DNA of 23,320 nucleotides from a virus, in the IMG/VR virus record IMGVR_UViG_3300025151_000315, positions 1 to 23,320 of that record. One strand, written 5' to 3'. A program made the translations under genes and the position numbers. A model generated the notes under the pieces. It had not been told where the DNA came from. It saw nothing but the letters and a program-made list of their open reading frames with translations, and made no database searches. Below, one piece after another: positions 1-9,007 of this stretch; position 1 is the first letter of the stretch; each line of letters opens with the position of its first letter.

Positions 1-1
1 C

Positions 2-3000
2 GAGTTATGGGGAACTAGTTTAGCTATTAGTGACAATGGAAATTATATTGCTGTAGGTGCCAATCGTTCTGATATTGAAGATAGCACAGATACAGGAACA
101 GATAAAGGTATTGTATACATACACAAATACAATACTTCAAGTTTACAATTTGAAAATACGCAAACATTGCAAGCACCAAAATCTTCAAAGAATGAAAGAT
201 TTGGTTATAAGCTAGATTTTAGTAACAATAAACTATGTGTACTTGGCGTAAATGGAAAAAATATAGATAAAACTACTTTTGATAGTAATCTAACTATATT
301 TGACAACAACACTACTAGATTATTGAATATATCAACTAGAAGGCCACAAGCATACACTTTTGAATTACTTAATGATCAGTATACTGCTAGTGAAACAATT
401 GACTATGAAAGTTACTATACACAACCAAATGGCGTAGTTATAGCAAGAGATTTATCTGGTGCTAGAGATGTAGAAATAGAATATCAAGATAACCATTTGT
501 ACTTAGGATTTGAAGGTATTGATACAAACAATAATAAAAGAGGAATTATTTTTGATTTACGAGCTAATAGAGATGCTGTAAATTGGACAACATTAGGTGC
601 GGCAACAGATTTTATTGATTACAATAAAATGCGTGGAACATTTTTATACGATAGGCAGACTAGTGATCTAATTACATATTTGGATGCAATTGATCCTATA
701 CAAGGTAAAATTGCAAATGCAGCAGAAAAAGAACTAGACTATAAACTATACTATGACCCGGCAGTTTATAATATTGGATCTACAAACACAGGAGAAGTAA
801 ATCCTTGGGGTGAAGAATATGTTGGTAAATTGCTTTGGGATTTGAATGCTGTTAAATGGTACAATCCATATCAAAAAAATACTGAGTATAGTTCAAATGT
901 ATGGAACAAGGTAGTTCCAGGATACAGTGTAGACATTTATGAATGGGTAGAGAGCACACTATTGCCTGAAGAATGGGATGCCATTGCAGATACTACTGAA
1001 GGATTATCACAAGGAGTAAGTGGTAGTTCAAAATACGGCAACACTAACTATGTAAGAAAAAATGTTTATGATCCTATTACTGGTTTATTTTCGTCAAAGT
1101 ATTTTTATTGGGTAAAAAATTCAAAAGTGGTTCCTGTACTTGAAAACAGAACAATCAGTGCAGACACTGTTGCATCTTTAATAGAAGATCCTGCTGGTAA
1201 TGGTTATAGGTTTGTTGGATTGTTTGGCACAGATAATTTTGCAGTTTATAATTGTCAAAGTTTAGTAAAAGATGAAGATACAATTTTGCATTTTGAATAT
1301 TATAATACAGAGGAAGTGTTACCAAACAATTTACATAGAGAGTACTCTTTAATAACTGAAGGATTATCAACAAGTCAACCAAGTGATAAGATTGTAGACA
1401 AATGGATAGATAGTTTAGTTGGGTATGACGAACAAAAAACATTACTACCTGTTACTACCTTAAGTCCTGCTAGAAGATATGGTATTTTAGACAACCCATT
1501 ACAAACAATGTTTGTGAATAAAACAGAAGCATTAAAGCAAGTAATAGAGCGCATAAATTTAGTTTTAGCAAAAAATCTTATTGTAGATGAATTTGACATT
1601 AGCAAATTGTCTAGCAAAGATCCTGTTCCTACTGCTGTTTCAAGAACATATGATACTGCTATTGAAAATGAAACACTCTTACGATTTGTTGGAACGTCAA
1701 AGATTAAACAAGCCACATTAGATGTAACAATTACAGATGGAAGATTAACAAACGTATTAATTACTGAACCTGGTAGAGGTTATATAGATCCTGCATTTAA
1801 TAGTGCAACAGAAACAAAACGTAGAGGACCTAGTGTTTTAATACAAGGTTCAGGCACTGGTGCAGAAATTGAAACTTATATAAACAATTTAGGACAAGTT
1901 ATAGAAGCAAACATTGTAAATGCTGGTATAAATTATTCTCAAAGCACAGTGATAACAGTAAGACCGTTTACTGCACTTATAAATTCTGACTCAACGTTGT
2001 TAGGTTTTTGGACAACTTACATATGGAATCAGACAGAAAAAGAATGGATCAGAATTAATAATCAAAATTATGATGCAAGTTTGTATTGGAATTATATTGA
2101 CTGGTACGCAACCGGCTATAGTGTTGAAACAGCAATTGATTATCTTGTACCGGGTAGTTATGCATTAGAAGGATTACAAGACAACTTAGGTGATATTGTA
2201 AAAGTTGAAACAATAGGCTCAGGTGGTTGGTTGTTGTTACGCAAAATAGACAACCAAGCAGAAGTAGATTACACAGTAAATTATGAAACTATTGGTAGAC
2301 AAAACGGAACAATAGAATTCAGTAGACTACTTTACAGCAATGAAAAATTTGGATTTGACAAAGCTGTGTATGATAGTGCTTTGTATGATAGAGATGCTGG
2401 TGAAGAAGTAAGAGTAATATTAAATGCAATCAAAGAAGATATATTTGTTGACCAATTATTAGTTGAGTGGAATAAATTATTTTTTAGTAGCGTAAGATAT
2501 GCACTAGCAGAACAACCTAACGTAGATTGGATATTTAAAACATCTTTTATTAAAGCAAAACACAACGTAGGTCAATTATCACAAAAAGTGACATACAAAA
2601 ATGATAGCCTTGATAGTTATTTAGAATATGTTAACGAAGTCAAACCTTACAGTGCAAAAATAAGGGAATATGTAAGTGCATATGAAAATATAGAACCAAC
2701 ATCAACAGTTGTGAGCGATTTTGACTTACCGCCGCGCTATGATGCAAATGCACAAAAAATTATTCCTGAACCTGCACAGGTTGTAGATAGCCAAATAAGT
2801 AACTACAGTGAATTTGTTACAACATATCCTCAAAAGAATTGGTTTGATAATGTTGGTTTTGAAATAAAAGAAATCAAAATTACCAATGGAGGATCTGGTT
2901 GGTATTCATCGCCTACCGTTACTATTTCAGGTGGCGGTGGCCCAACAATTACAGGCACTACAACTTTATCAGGTGATACAGTAACAGGTATTGTTGTTAA

Positions 3001-6000
3001 CACACAAGGTAAAAAATACATAACTGCACCAAATATTACAGTTACAGGCAGTCAAAGTGATACAGGAACTCCTGTTATAGCTTATGCTATAATTGGAAAC
3101 TCTCCTGTACGATCAACTCATATGTTGATTAAATTTGATAGAGTATCTGGTTCTTATTTGGTTACAGATCTTGATGTTACTGAAAACTTTACAGGAACAG
3201 GTTCGCAAATAGAATTTAATGTGAAATGGCCTATAAGTGTAAAACCTGCAGATACAAAAGTTGTAGTAGATACTGTAGAACAACTATCTAGTGATTACAT
3301 TGTTGAAAATATTTTAGACACCACTGCATCTTACACAAGAAACTTTGGAAGAATAACATTTACTAATCCTCCGTCTAATGCTACAAGTATAGTTATAACA
3401 TACAAAAAAGATATTAATTATTTAAGTGCTACTGATAGAATTAATTTTTACTACAATCCAACAACTGGACAGTTTGGTAAAGAATTATCACAATTGATGG
3501 ATGGAGTTGATTATGGCGGTGTACAAATTGACACAGCAACTTTTGGTGCAAACACAGGCTTTGACTCAGGTGATAAATTTGGCATAACCGACTTTGATAG
3601 ATTCTCAGGAAATCTAGAAGATGAAGTTATAATTCTTGATGGAAGTACAAAAACAATTACAGCAAGCAAGCCTTTTGAATCCGGTATAAAATATAACATT
3701 TATTACAAGTCTGCTACTGCTGGACTTAGTGATAATCCTATAAGAATAGATGATCCTGAATTTGGAACAGTAGGACAAGATAATACAAATGCTATTATGC
3801 TTACAATTACTGGAGACGGCATAACATCTACATTTGATATTAATGAAGATTTACTTGTAACAAAAGATGGCGATACAATAATTATAAGAAAAGAATCAAG
3901 CGATGGCGCATTTACTCCTTCTGGTGTAATTTTTGATACTGAAATAAGTGGCGGATCTCTAACAAATCTTGGTAACATTTTCCAAACAGCAACAGGAGTT
4001 GCTTCAGGTGACGTAGTAGTTGATGGTGATGGATTTGTTACACCTACATCTAGTAAAGGTCCTGAAGAACAAGTTCCAGGACAGGTTTTAGATACACTTG
4101 ACATCCAAGTAATAGAAAGAGTTAGTGACGGGCAAGGTGCAATAACAGTGCAAAACTTTAGAACAGATGGTATTTCAGCAGAATATTATTTAGAAGATTT
4201 ACCAGCAAACCAAGATAGCGTTATTGTTAAACTAGATAATGTAGTTTTAGATCCTACTCAATATGAAATAGATTATATTGAAAAAATACTGAGAATAAGT
4301 GATAGTTCTTTACTTCCTGTAGGTAAACATTTATCATTACTAGCAATTGGAACAAATGGATCTAGTATCATTGATAGTGATACTTTCACTGGTGACGGAA
4401 AGACAAGGACATTTATCACAGGATATAATTGGGTAGAAAATATTACTGGTGTTATAGCAATAAATGGTGTAGTAACCACAAACTTCACTATCGATAAAGC
4501 AGGTCCAGAATATGGGGAAAATGCAGATAGAATTATTATTACTCTTGGAGAAGCCCCTACATTAAATTCAATAGTAACTTATTCTTTATATGCAGGTACA
4601 GGAACTAAGTATAGTCAGCTTGCAATAGATGATACATTTGATAGATTTGTATCAACACAACGCTCGCATACATTTGGAGTAAATGGAGCTGTCACATTAC
4701 CTTTCAATAAAAAACCAATTAGTCATAACATATTAGTGAAAGTTGGAGATAAATTTTTAGAAGCAGGACACGTTGTAAAACATACGCTTACAACTGATAG
4801 AACATACGAAATTGATAATTGGCAGTTTAAAGATAAAACACTTATTAAACAATCTGATATATTAGTTTACATCAACGATAGTAAAATAGATCCTGTAAAT
4901 TATGTTTATGATACTATAAATGGAAGACTAGACTTAACAACTAGAGCAGTAGGCAAACCAGGAGATGTAATGCGTGTTTACATTATAGACAGTGCAGAAT
5001 ATTTCTTTGTTGACACTGTAGTAAACTTGTCAAATGCAGGAAGCCTTGTAGATTATGAGCCACTTGATCAAATTAATTTTACACTGAATGATAGTACAAA
5101 TGTAATTGCTACAGTTCAAGAATACACAAAATCCGGCGATGACGTAACTATCAAATTGCAAGGTTATGTACGAGATTTAATATTATTATCAGAAAAAGAC
5201 AATACACCTACATTATATTTTGATGATAGTACAGATTTTAGAATAGATAGCATCAATGTAGTAGAAAGTGATAGATTGAGTCTAAAAGACATTCCTACAG
5301 AAGATGTAAAAATTTACGTATTTTCTAATCACGACACAAATGAGTTTGAAAGATTAAGTTATTGTGTAAATTATGATGGCACAGAAGCACCAGAAGGTTC
5401 TGCAGATTACTTTGCAAAAAATCTATTAAGCAAAGGACATATTGTTTTAAATAGTATTATACCTAGTGCAAATTATGCTTGGGTGTTTTTAAACGGTAAA
5501 TTTTTAACTGCACAGTCAGATTACATTCTTGCCGAAGATGGAAAAACTATAATTTTATCAAATGCTCCTATTTTGAATGATCAAATAGAAATATTATATT
5601 TTACAGCACCAGTAAGTAAAAAGAAATTTGCATTTAGAATATTCAAAGATATGTTGAATAGATATCATTATAAACGTATTAACAGTGAAAGAGAATACAG
5701 ATTAACTTCACCCCTAAATTATTATGATTTAGCAATAGTCTTAGACAGCTCAGATGGATTAGACGAGCCAAATAGACAATCATCTATTCCTGGTATAATT
5801 TTTATAGATGGTGAAAGAATTGAATATTATGAAAAAGATGGTAATGTTTTACGACAGCTTCGCAGAGGCACTTTAGGTACTGGTGTAAAAGAATTACACA
5901 ACCAAGGAAGTAGAGTATTTCATCAAGGTACTAGCGAAACTATACCGTACCAAGACACAACATACACTCAAAAGTTTGTTGGAGACGGAAGCACTAACGA

Positions 6001-6355
6001 GTTTATATTAAATTGGACGCCTTCCAGTGTGAATGAATTTGATGTATTTGTTGCAGGTAAACGACTTAGAAAAGCTATACCAGTTGATCCTAATAATACA
6101 ACGGCTGATTATAATTACTATGTATATGATGAAACAAAGGATCAAGATAGCCCTGGAGGTGATGTTGTTGTTGCTCCAGAATTTACAATACAAAACAATA
6201 TTTTGACTGTGGTAAATGCTCCGTTGAATAATACTGAAGTTAAAATTATAAGAAAAACAGGAAAGATTTGGAATGACGACGGTGTCAGTTTAGCTAATAG
6301 TAAAAATACTATAAGCAAGTTTCTAACAGATAGCACATATAAGCTCGCCCGATAA
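2..6355 (+). CDS. Giant modular tail structural protein (5'-truncated by window edge)
   Basis: The frame is open from base 2, so the true start lies upstream; the first in-window start-like codon (TTG at 167) sits inside a continuing domain and is not the start. About 2,117 residues are visible. The first roughly 100 read as FG-GAP-like beta-propeller repeats (SLAISDNGNYIAVGA, then NERFGYKLDF). A Trp/Tyr-rich central part follows, with two sets of glycine-rich beta repeats (near nt 1720-1970 and 2870-3100, the latter with SSPTVTISGGGG). At least three modules then carry a GDGxTxxF motif (near nt 3805, 4386 and 5975), and near nt 5795-5935 a segment reads IDGERIEYYEKDG then RRGTLGTG. No enzymatic motif was seen. 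Long beta-rich repeat proteins of this kind are known as tail or baseplate-associated structural proteins in marine T4-like phages. A virion role is likely; the exact location is inferred. Confidence 0.8.
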   Translation, partial: ELWGTSLAISDNGNYIAVGANRSDIEDSTDTGTDKGIVYIHKYNTSSLQFENTQTLQAPKSSKNERFGYKLDFSNNKLCVLGVNGKNIDKTTFDSNLTIFDNNTTRLLNISTRRPQAYTFELLNDQYTASETIDYESYYTQPNGVVIARDLSGARDVEIEYQDNHLYLGFEGIDTNNNKRGIIFDLRANRDAVNWTTLGAATDFIDYNKMRGTFLYDRQTSDLITYLDAIDPIQGKIANAAEKELDYKLYYDPAVYNIGSTNTGEVNPWGEEYVGKLLWDLNAVKWYNPYQKNTEYSSNVWNKVVPGYSVDIYEWVESTLLPEEWDAIADTTEGLSQGVSGSSKYGNTNYVRKNVYDPITGLFSSKYFYWVKNSKVVPVLENRTISADTVASLIEDPAGNGYRFVGLFGTDNFAVYNCQSLVKDEDTILHFEYYNTEEVLPNNLHREYSLITEGLSTSQPSDKIVDKWIDSLVGYDEQKTLLPVTTLSPARRYGILDNPLQTMFVNKTEALKQVIERINLVLAKNLIVDEFDISKLSSKDPVPTAVSRTYDTAIENETLLRFVGTSKIKQATLDVTITDGRLTNVLITEPGRGYIDPAFNSATETKRRGPSVLIQGSGTGAEIETYINNLGQVIEANIVNAGINYSQSTVITVRPFTALINSDSTLLGFWTTYIWNQTEKEWIRINNQNYDASLYWNYIDWYATGYSVETAIDYLVPGSYALEGLQDNLGDIVKVETIGSGGWLLLRKIDNQAEVDYTVNYETIGRQNGTIEFSRLLYSNEKFGFDKAVYDSALYDRDAGEEVRVILNAIKEDIFVDQLLVEWNKLFFSSVRYALAEQPNVDWIFKTSFIKAKHNVGQLSQKVTYKNDSLDSYLEYVNEVKPYSAKIREYVSAYENIEPTSTVVSDFDLPPRYDANAQKIIPEPAQVVDSQISNYSEFVTTYPQKNWFDNVGFEIKEIKITNGGSGWYSSPTVTISGGGGPTITGTTTLSGDTVTGIVVNTQGKKYITAPNITVTGSQSDTGTPVIAYAIIGNSPVRSTHMLIKFDRVSGSYLVTDLDVTENFTGTGSQIEFNVKWPISVKPADTKVVVDTVEQLSSDYIVENILDTTASYTRNFGRITFTNPPSNATSIVITYKKDINYLSATDRINFYYNPTTGQFGKELSQLMDGVDYGGVQIDTATFGANTGFDSGDKFGITDFDRFSGNLEDEVIILDGSTKTITASKPFESGIKYNIYYKSATAGLSDNPIRIDDPEFGTVGQDNTNAIMLTITGDGITSTFDINEDLLVTKDGDTIIIRKESSDGAFTPSGVIFDTEISGGSLTNLGNIFQTATGVASGDVVVDGDGFVTPTSSKGPEEQVPGQVLDTLDIQVIERVSDGQGAITVQNFRTDGISAEYYLEDLPANQDSVIVKLDNVVLDPTQYEIDYIEKILRISDSSLLPVGKHLSLLAIGTNGSSIIDSDTFTGDGKTRTFITGYNWVENITGVIAINGVVTTNFTIDKAGPEYGENADRIIITLGEAPTLNSIVTYSLYAGTGTKYSQLAIDDTFDRFVSTQRSHTFGVNGAVTLPFNKKPISHNILVKVGDKFLEAGHVVKHTLTTDRTYEIDNWQFKDKTLIKQSDILVYINDSKIDPVNYVYDTINGRLDLTTRAVGKPGDVMRVYIIDSAEYFFVDTVVNLSNAGSLVDYEPLDQINFTLNDSTNVIATVQEYTKSGDDVTIKLQGYVRDLILLSEKDNTPTLYFDDSTDFRIDSINVVESDRLSLKDIPTEDVKIYVFSNHDTNEFERLSYCVNYDGTEAPEGSADYFAKNLLSKGHIVLNSIIPSANYAWVFLNGKFLTAQSDYILAEDGKTIILSNAPILNDQIEILYFTAPVSKKKFAFRIFKDMLNRYHYKRINSEREYRLTSPLNYYDLAIVLDSSDGLDEPNRQSSIPGIIFIDGERIEYYEKDGNVLRQLRRGTLGTGVKELHNQGSRVFHQGTSETIPYQDTTYTQKFVGDGSTNEFILNWTPSSVNEFDVFVAGKRLRKAIPVDPNNTTADYNYYVYDETKDQDSPGGDVVVAPEFTIQNNILTVVNAPLNNTEVKIIRKTGKIWNDDGVSLANSKNTISKFLTDSTYKLAR

Positions 6356-6358
6356 ATA
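6351..6358 (+). promoter_or_regulatory. T4-like late promoter motif (GATAAATA)
   Basis: GATAAATA, followed by CAATAAGGATAG, overlaps the stop codon of the giant tail gene and ends 16 nt before the next ATG. It fits the TATAAATA late promoter of T4 and the NATAAATA form described for cyanophages. The short leader would leave the AAGGA ribosome site intact. Assignment is by motif and position only. Confidence 0.5.
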
Positions 6359-6374
6359 CAATAAGGATAGTATT

Positions 6375-6980
6375 ATGATAGAAAAAGAACAAAACGGTGT
6401 ACATATAGAAGGTCATATAAAAATATTCAACCCAGAAACGGGCTTTGTGTTTGTTGACAAACGCAATGCAATTCATTATGAGAATATGAGTATAAGCCTT
6501 GCAGAAAGTCTTGGAAATATTGGCCAAGGATTTATAAGTGAAATGAGTTTTGGTAACGGTGGAACAATTGTTGATCCAACTGGAATTATAACTTATTTGA
6601 CACCTAATAGCACAGGAACAAACGCAAGTTTATACAATCAAACTTATACTAAAGTTGTTGATGCAAATAATGTTAATAATCTTGATCCTACACGTAATAA
6701 AATTGAAACTAGACACGTTGCCGGCACTAATTACACCGATATTGTCATCAGCTGTCTACTTGATTATGGCGAACCAGATGGACAAGATGCATTTGATACT
6801 GCCGCAGATACTGAGCAACAGTTTGTATTTGACGAGTTAGGATTGAGAGGCTATAGTGCTAGTGGTACAGGTAGATTAATTACACACGTAATTTTTCACC
6901 CAGTGCAAAAATCATTGAATAGATTGATTCAAATTGACTACACTGTAAGAGTACAAAGCCTTAGCGGAGGGAATAGCTAA
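6375..6980 (+). CDS. Probable virion structural protein, 201 aa
   Basis: This gene encodes a 201-residue soluble protein with no signal peptide, membrane segment or recognisable catalytic motif. AAGGA lies about 9 nt before the ATG, which supports the start. It begins 19 nt after the giant tail gene and its stop overlaps the next ATG by one base (TAATG), so it sits inside a late structural operon. Beta-strand-like segments alternate with glycine-rich turns, and the C-terminal third (residues about 140-195) has well-formed strands such as LITHVIFHPV and LIQIDYTVRVQSL. I recognise no named domain. The position between the giant tail protein and the fibre paralogues makes a baseplate or tail-fibre connector role plausible, but that is inferred from context alone. 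Confidence 0.6.
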   Translation: MIEKEQNGVHIEGHIKIFNPETGFVFVDKRNAIHYENMSISLAESLGNIGQGFISEMSFGNGGTIVDPTGIITYLTPNSTGTNASLYNQTYTKVVDANNVNNLDPTRNKIETRHVAGTNYTDIVISCLLDYGEPDGQDAFDTAADTEQQFVFDELGLRGYSASGTGRLITHVIFHPVQKSLNRLIQIDYTVRVQSLSGGNS

Positions 6981-9007
6981 TGGCATATGAAATACCCTTT
7001 ACAGATGAAGCAAATAAAGGTACAATAACTGTAGAAGATAATGCAATCAATACAGATACAAGTCTTGGATTGATTGGACAAAACTCTACAGGTTATGGAA
7101 TAAGTTTTAATACAAATTTATTACATATGTTAGAAAATTTTGCTAATGCAAATCCACCTAGCAATCCTGTCGAAGGACAATTGTGGTATGATACTACAGC
7201 AGGGATTGACCAATTAAAAATATATGATGGTACACAATGGGTATCAGCAGGCGGATTAAAAAAATCAACAGTTCAACCAGCAACAGATAATAGTGTAGTA
7301 GGAGATATTTGGGTCGACACTAACAATAGTCAAATGTACATTTATTCAGGTAGTGGGTATGTGCTTGTAGGTCCACAATATAGTTCTGCACAAATCACTG
7401 GTGCAATTGCATATAGTATTGATAGAGCAGATGACACTCCTGCAAAACAAGTAACAGCAATATATGCAGAAGATGTTATTGTAGCAATTATATCAGATGA
7501 AGAATTTGCACCAAAAACAAATATTGCAGGTTATACATCATCGGTTCCTTTTAAAGTTGGTATAAACTTAAACAGGACATTATCGTCTGTGTTAAACGGT
7601 ACAGCAGATAGAGCAAACAATATTGTTATAAACAATTTGCCTGTGCCAGGTACAAACTTTGTGCGTAACGATGCAGAAGCTGGAAAGCAAACAATTGATG
7701 CACCTATTAGAATAAGTGACAATAGAGGTATTGAACTAGGACAAACAAAAACCCTAAGTTTACAAATTGAAGATGCAGATAGTATTATTGAACATTTTGG
7801 TACAGGAACATTAGATATTAGGTCGATTGTATCTTCAACTCCTGCAATAAGAGTTAAACAATCAGAAAATACAAACAATACAGGGATTAATAATCCAAAC
7901 CCAACAGAAGCATTAGATGTAACTGGAAACATATTAACAAGCGGAACATTAAAAACTACAGATACAACAAATTCTACAAGTAGTATTACAGGTTCTATTA
8001 CAACTCCTGGAGGTATAGGTGTAGCACAAGATTTGCACGTTGGCGGTAGCCTTACAGTAAACAGCAATATAGTTGCTGAAACTTTACTACCAGAAACAGA
8101 TAGTGCAAATAATATTGGTAATACTACTCTTTACTATGATAATTTATACGCAAATCGTATAAACACTACATCAATTCAACCAAAAAGTGGATCAAGTTTA
8201 AGTATTACAGGAACACTGAACGGAACATCAACAAGTTCTGGAAAACTTAATAGTTTAACAACATTTAGATTAGTTGGTGAGGTAACTGCTGACAGTTTCA
8301 CTTATGACGGACAAACAGGTGGGCTTACAAAAACTTTTGCAAATAGTGTAATTGATCCTACTTTTGTTACAAATAAGCCAGCTGTACCAGCGCCAATTGT
8401 TGGAACAGATGAACTGCTAGTTGCAAGAGGAAGCACATTATATAAAGCAACACAAAACGATATTATAGGAAGTATTCAAACAATTCCAATTGGGTCAGTG
8501 ATGCCATATGCTGGAGGCACAGCACCATCAGGATGGTTATTTTGTGATGGATCTATTCAAATTGCTACAACATATAATTTACTATATGATGTAATTGGAA
8601 CAACATATGGATCTTCTGGTGCAAACACATTTGCACTTCCAGATTTAAGAGGTAGACATCCAGTCGGCTTACTTGGTTCTCCTAGCAGTAATAACAATAG
8701 AATCACATCAGGTACCGCATCTCTCGGAGGTGTAAGCGGTAACGCAACTAATACAATTACTTCAGCTAATTTACCTGATCACACACACGATTTAGAAAGT
8801 GACACCGGAGACCAATATTATGCTACAACTACAGTTGCATCACAAACTGGATCAGGTTCTAGTGCAGGTGGAGCTGCTGCAGATGGAGCAAGCGGAACTA
8901 AAATTTCAGTAACTGGTGGTATACCGGGTGCTACAAATAATCCATTAGATACTACTGATCCGTTCCTTGCAATGAACTTTATTATATATACGGGGCAAGT
9001 GATATGA
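6980..9007 (+). CDS. Tail fibre protein with N-terminal paralogous domain and C-terminal tail collar domain
   Basis: This 675-residue protein has three parts. Residues about 25-230 form the N-terminal domain shared with the next two genes (LGLIGQNSTGYG, then LLHMLENFANANPPSNP, EGQLWYDTT, and a second W-containing copy). The middle is a beta-rich shaft with LTVNSNIVAE and the fibre-type motif NNIGNTTLYYDNLYANRI. Residues about 502-560 match a phage tail collar domain (IPIGSVMPYAGG, SGWLFCDGS, FALPDLRGRHPVG). The end carries LPDHTHDL and DPFLAMNFIIYTG, as in T4 gp12-like and microcystin-dependent-protein-like short fibres. GGAGG nine nt before the ATG fixes the start, which overlaps the previous stop by one base. 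The protein is likely trimeric and used in host recognition. The collar assignment is strong; receptor binding is inferred. Confidence 0.88.
   Translation: MAYEIPFTDEANKGTITVEDNAINTDTSLGLIGQNSTGYGISFNTNLLHMLENFANANPPSNPVEGQLWYDTTAGIDQLKIYDGTQWVSAGGLKKSTVQPATDNSVVGDIWVDTNNSQMYIYSGSGYVLVGPQYSSAQITGAIAYSIDRADDTPAKQVTAIYAEDVIVAIISDEEFAPKTNIAGYTSSVPFKVGINLNRTLSSVLNGTADRANNIVINNLPVPGTNFVRNDAEAGKQTIDAPIRISDNRGIELGQTKTLSLQIEDADSIIEHFGTGTLDIRSIVSSTPAIRVKQSENTNNTGINNPNPTEALDVTGNILTSGTLKTTDTTNSTSSITGSITTPGGIGVAQDLHVGGSLTVNSNIVAETLLPETDSANNIGNTTLYYDNLYANRINTTSIQPKSGSSLSITGTLNGTSTSSGKLNSLTTFRLVGEVTADSFTYDGQTGGLTKTFANSVIDPTFVTNKPAVPAPIVGTDELLVARGSTLYKATQNDIIGSIQTIPIGSVMPYAGGTAPSGWLFCDGSIQIATTYNLLYDVIGTTYGSSGANTFALPDLRGRHPVGLLGSPSSNNNRITSGTASLGGVSGNATNTITSANLPDHTHDLESDTGDQYYATTTVASQTGSGSSAGGAAADGASGTKISVTGGIPGATNNPLDTTDPFLAMNFIIYTGQVI

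Noticed and set aside
3703-4104. Minus-strand open frame of 133 codons inside the giant tail gene
   Set aside because: It is antisense to a continuous repeat-rich coding frame and rich in Pro and Ser, as expected from reading the reverse of Gly/Thr/Asp codons. No independent evidence supports it.
7531-8067. Minus-strand open frame of 178 codons inside the tail collar gene
   Set aside because: It lies wholly inside a well-supported plus-strand gene, has no ribosome site or promoter, and its composition (Val/Leu/Ser-rich without domains) is that of an antisense shadow.
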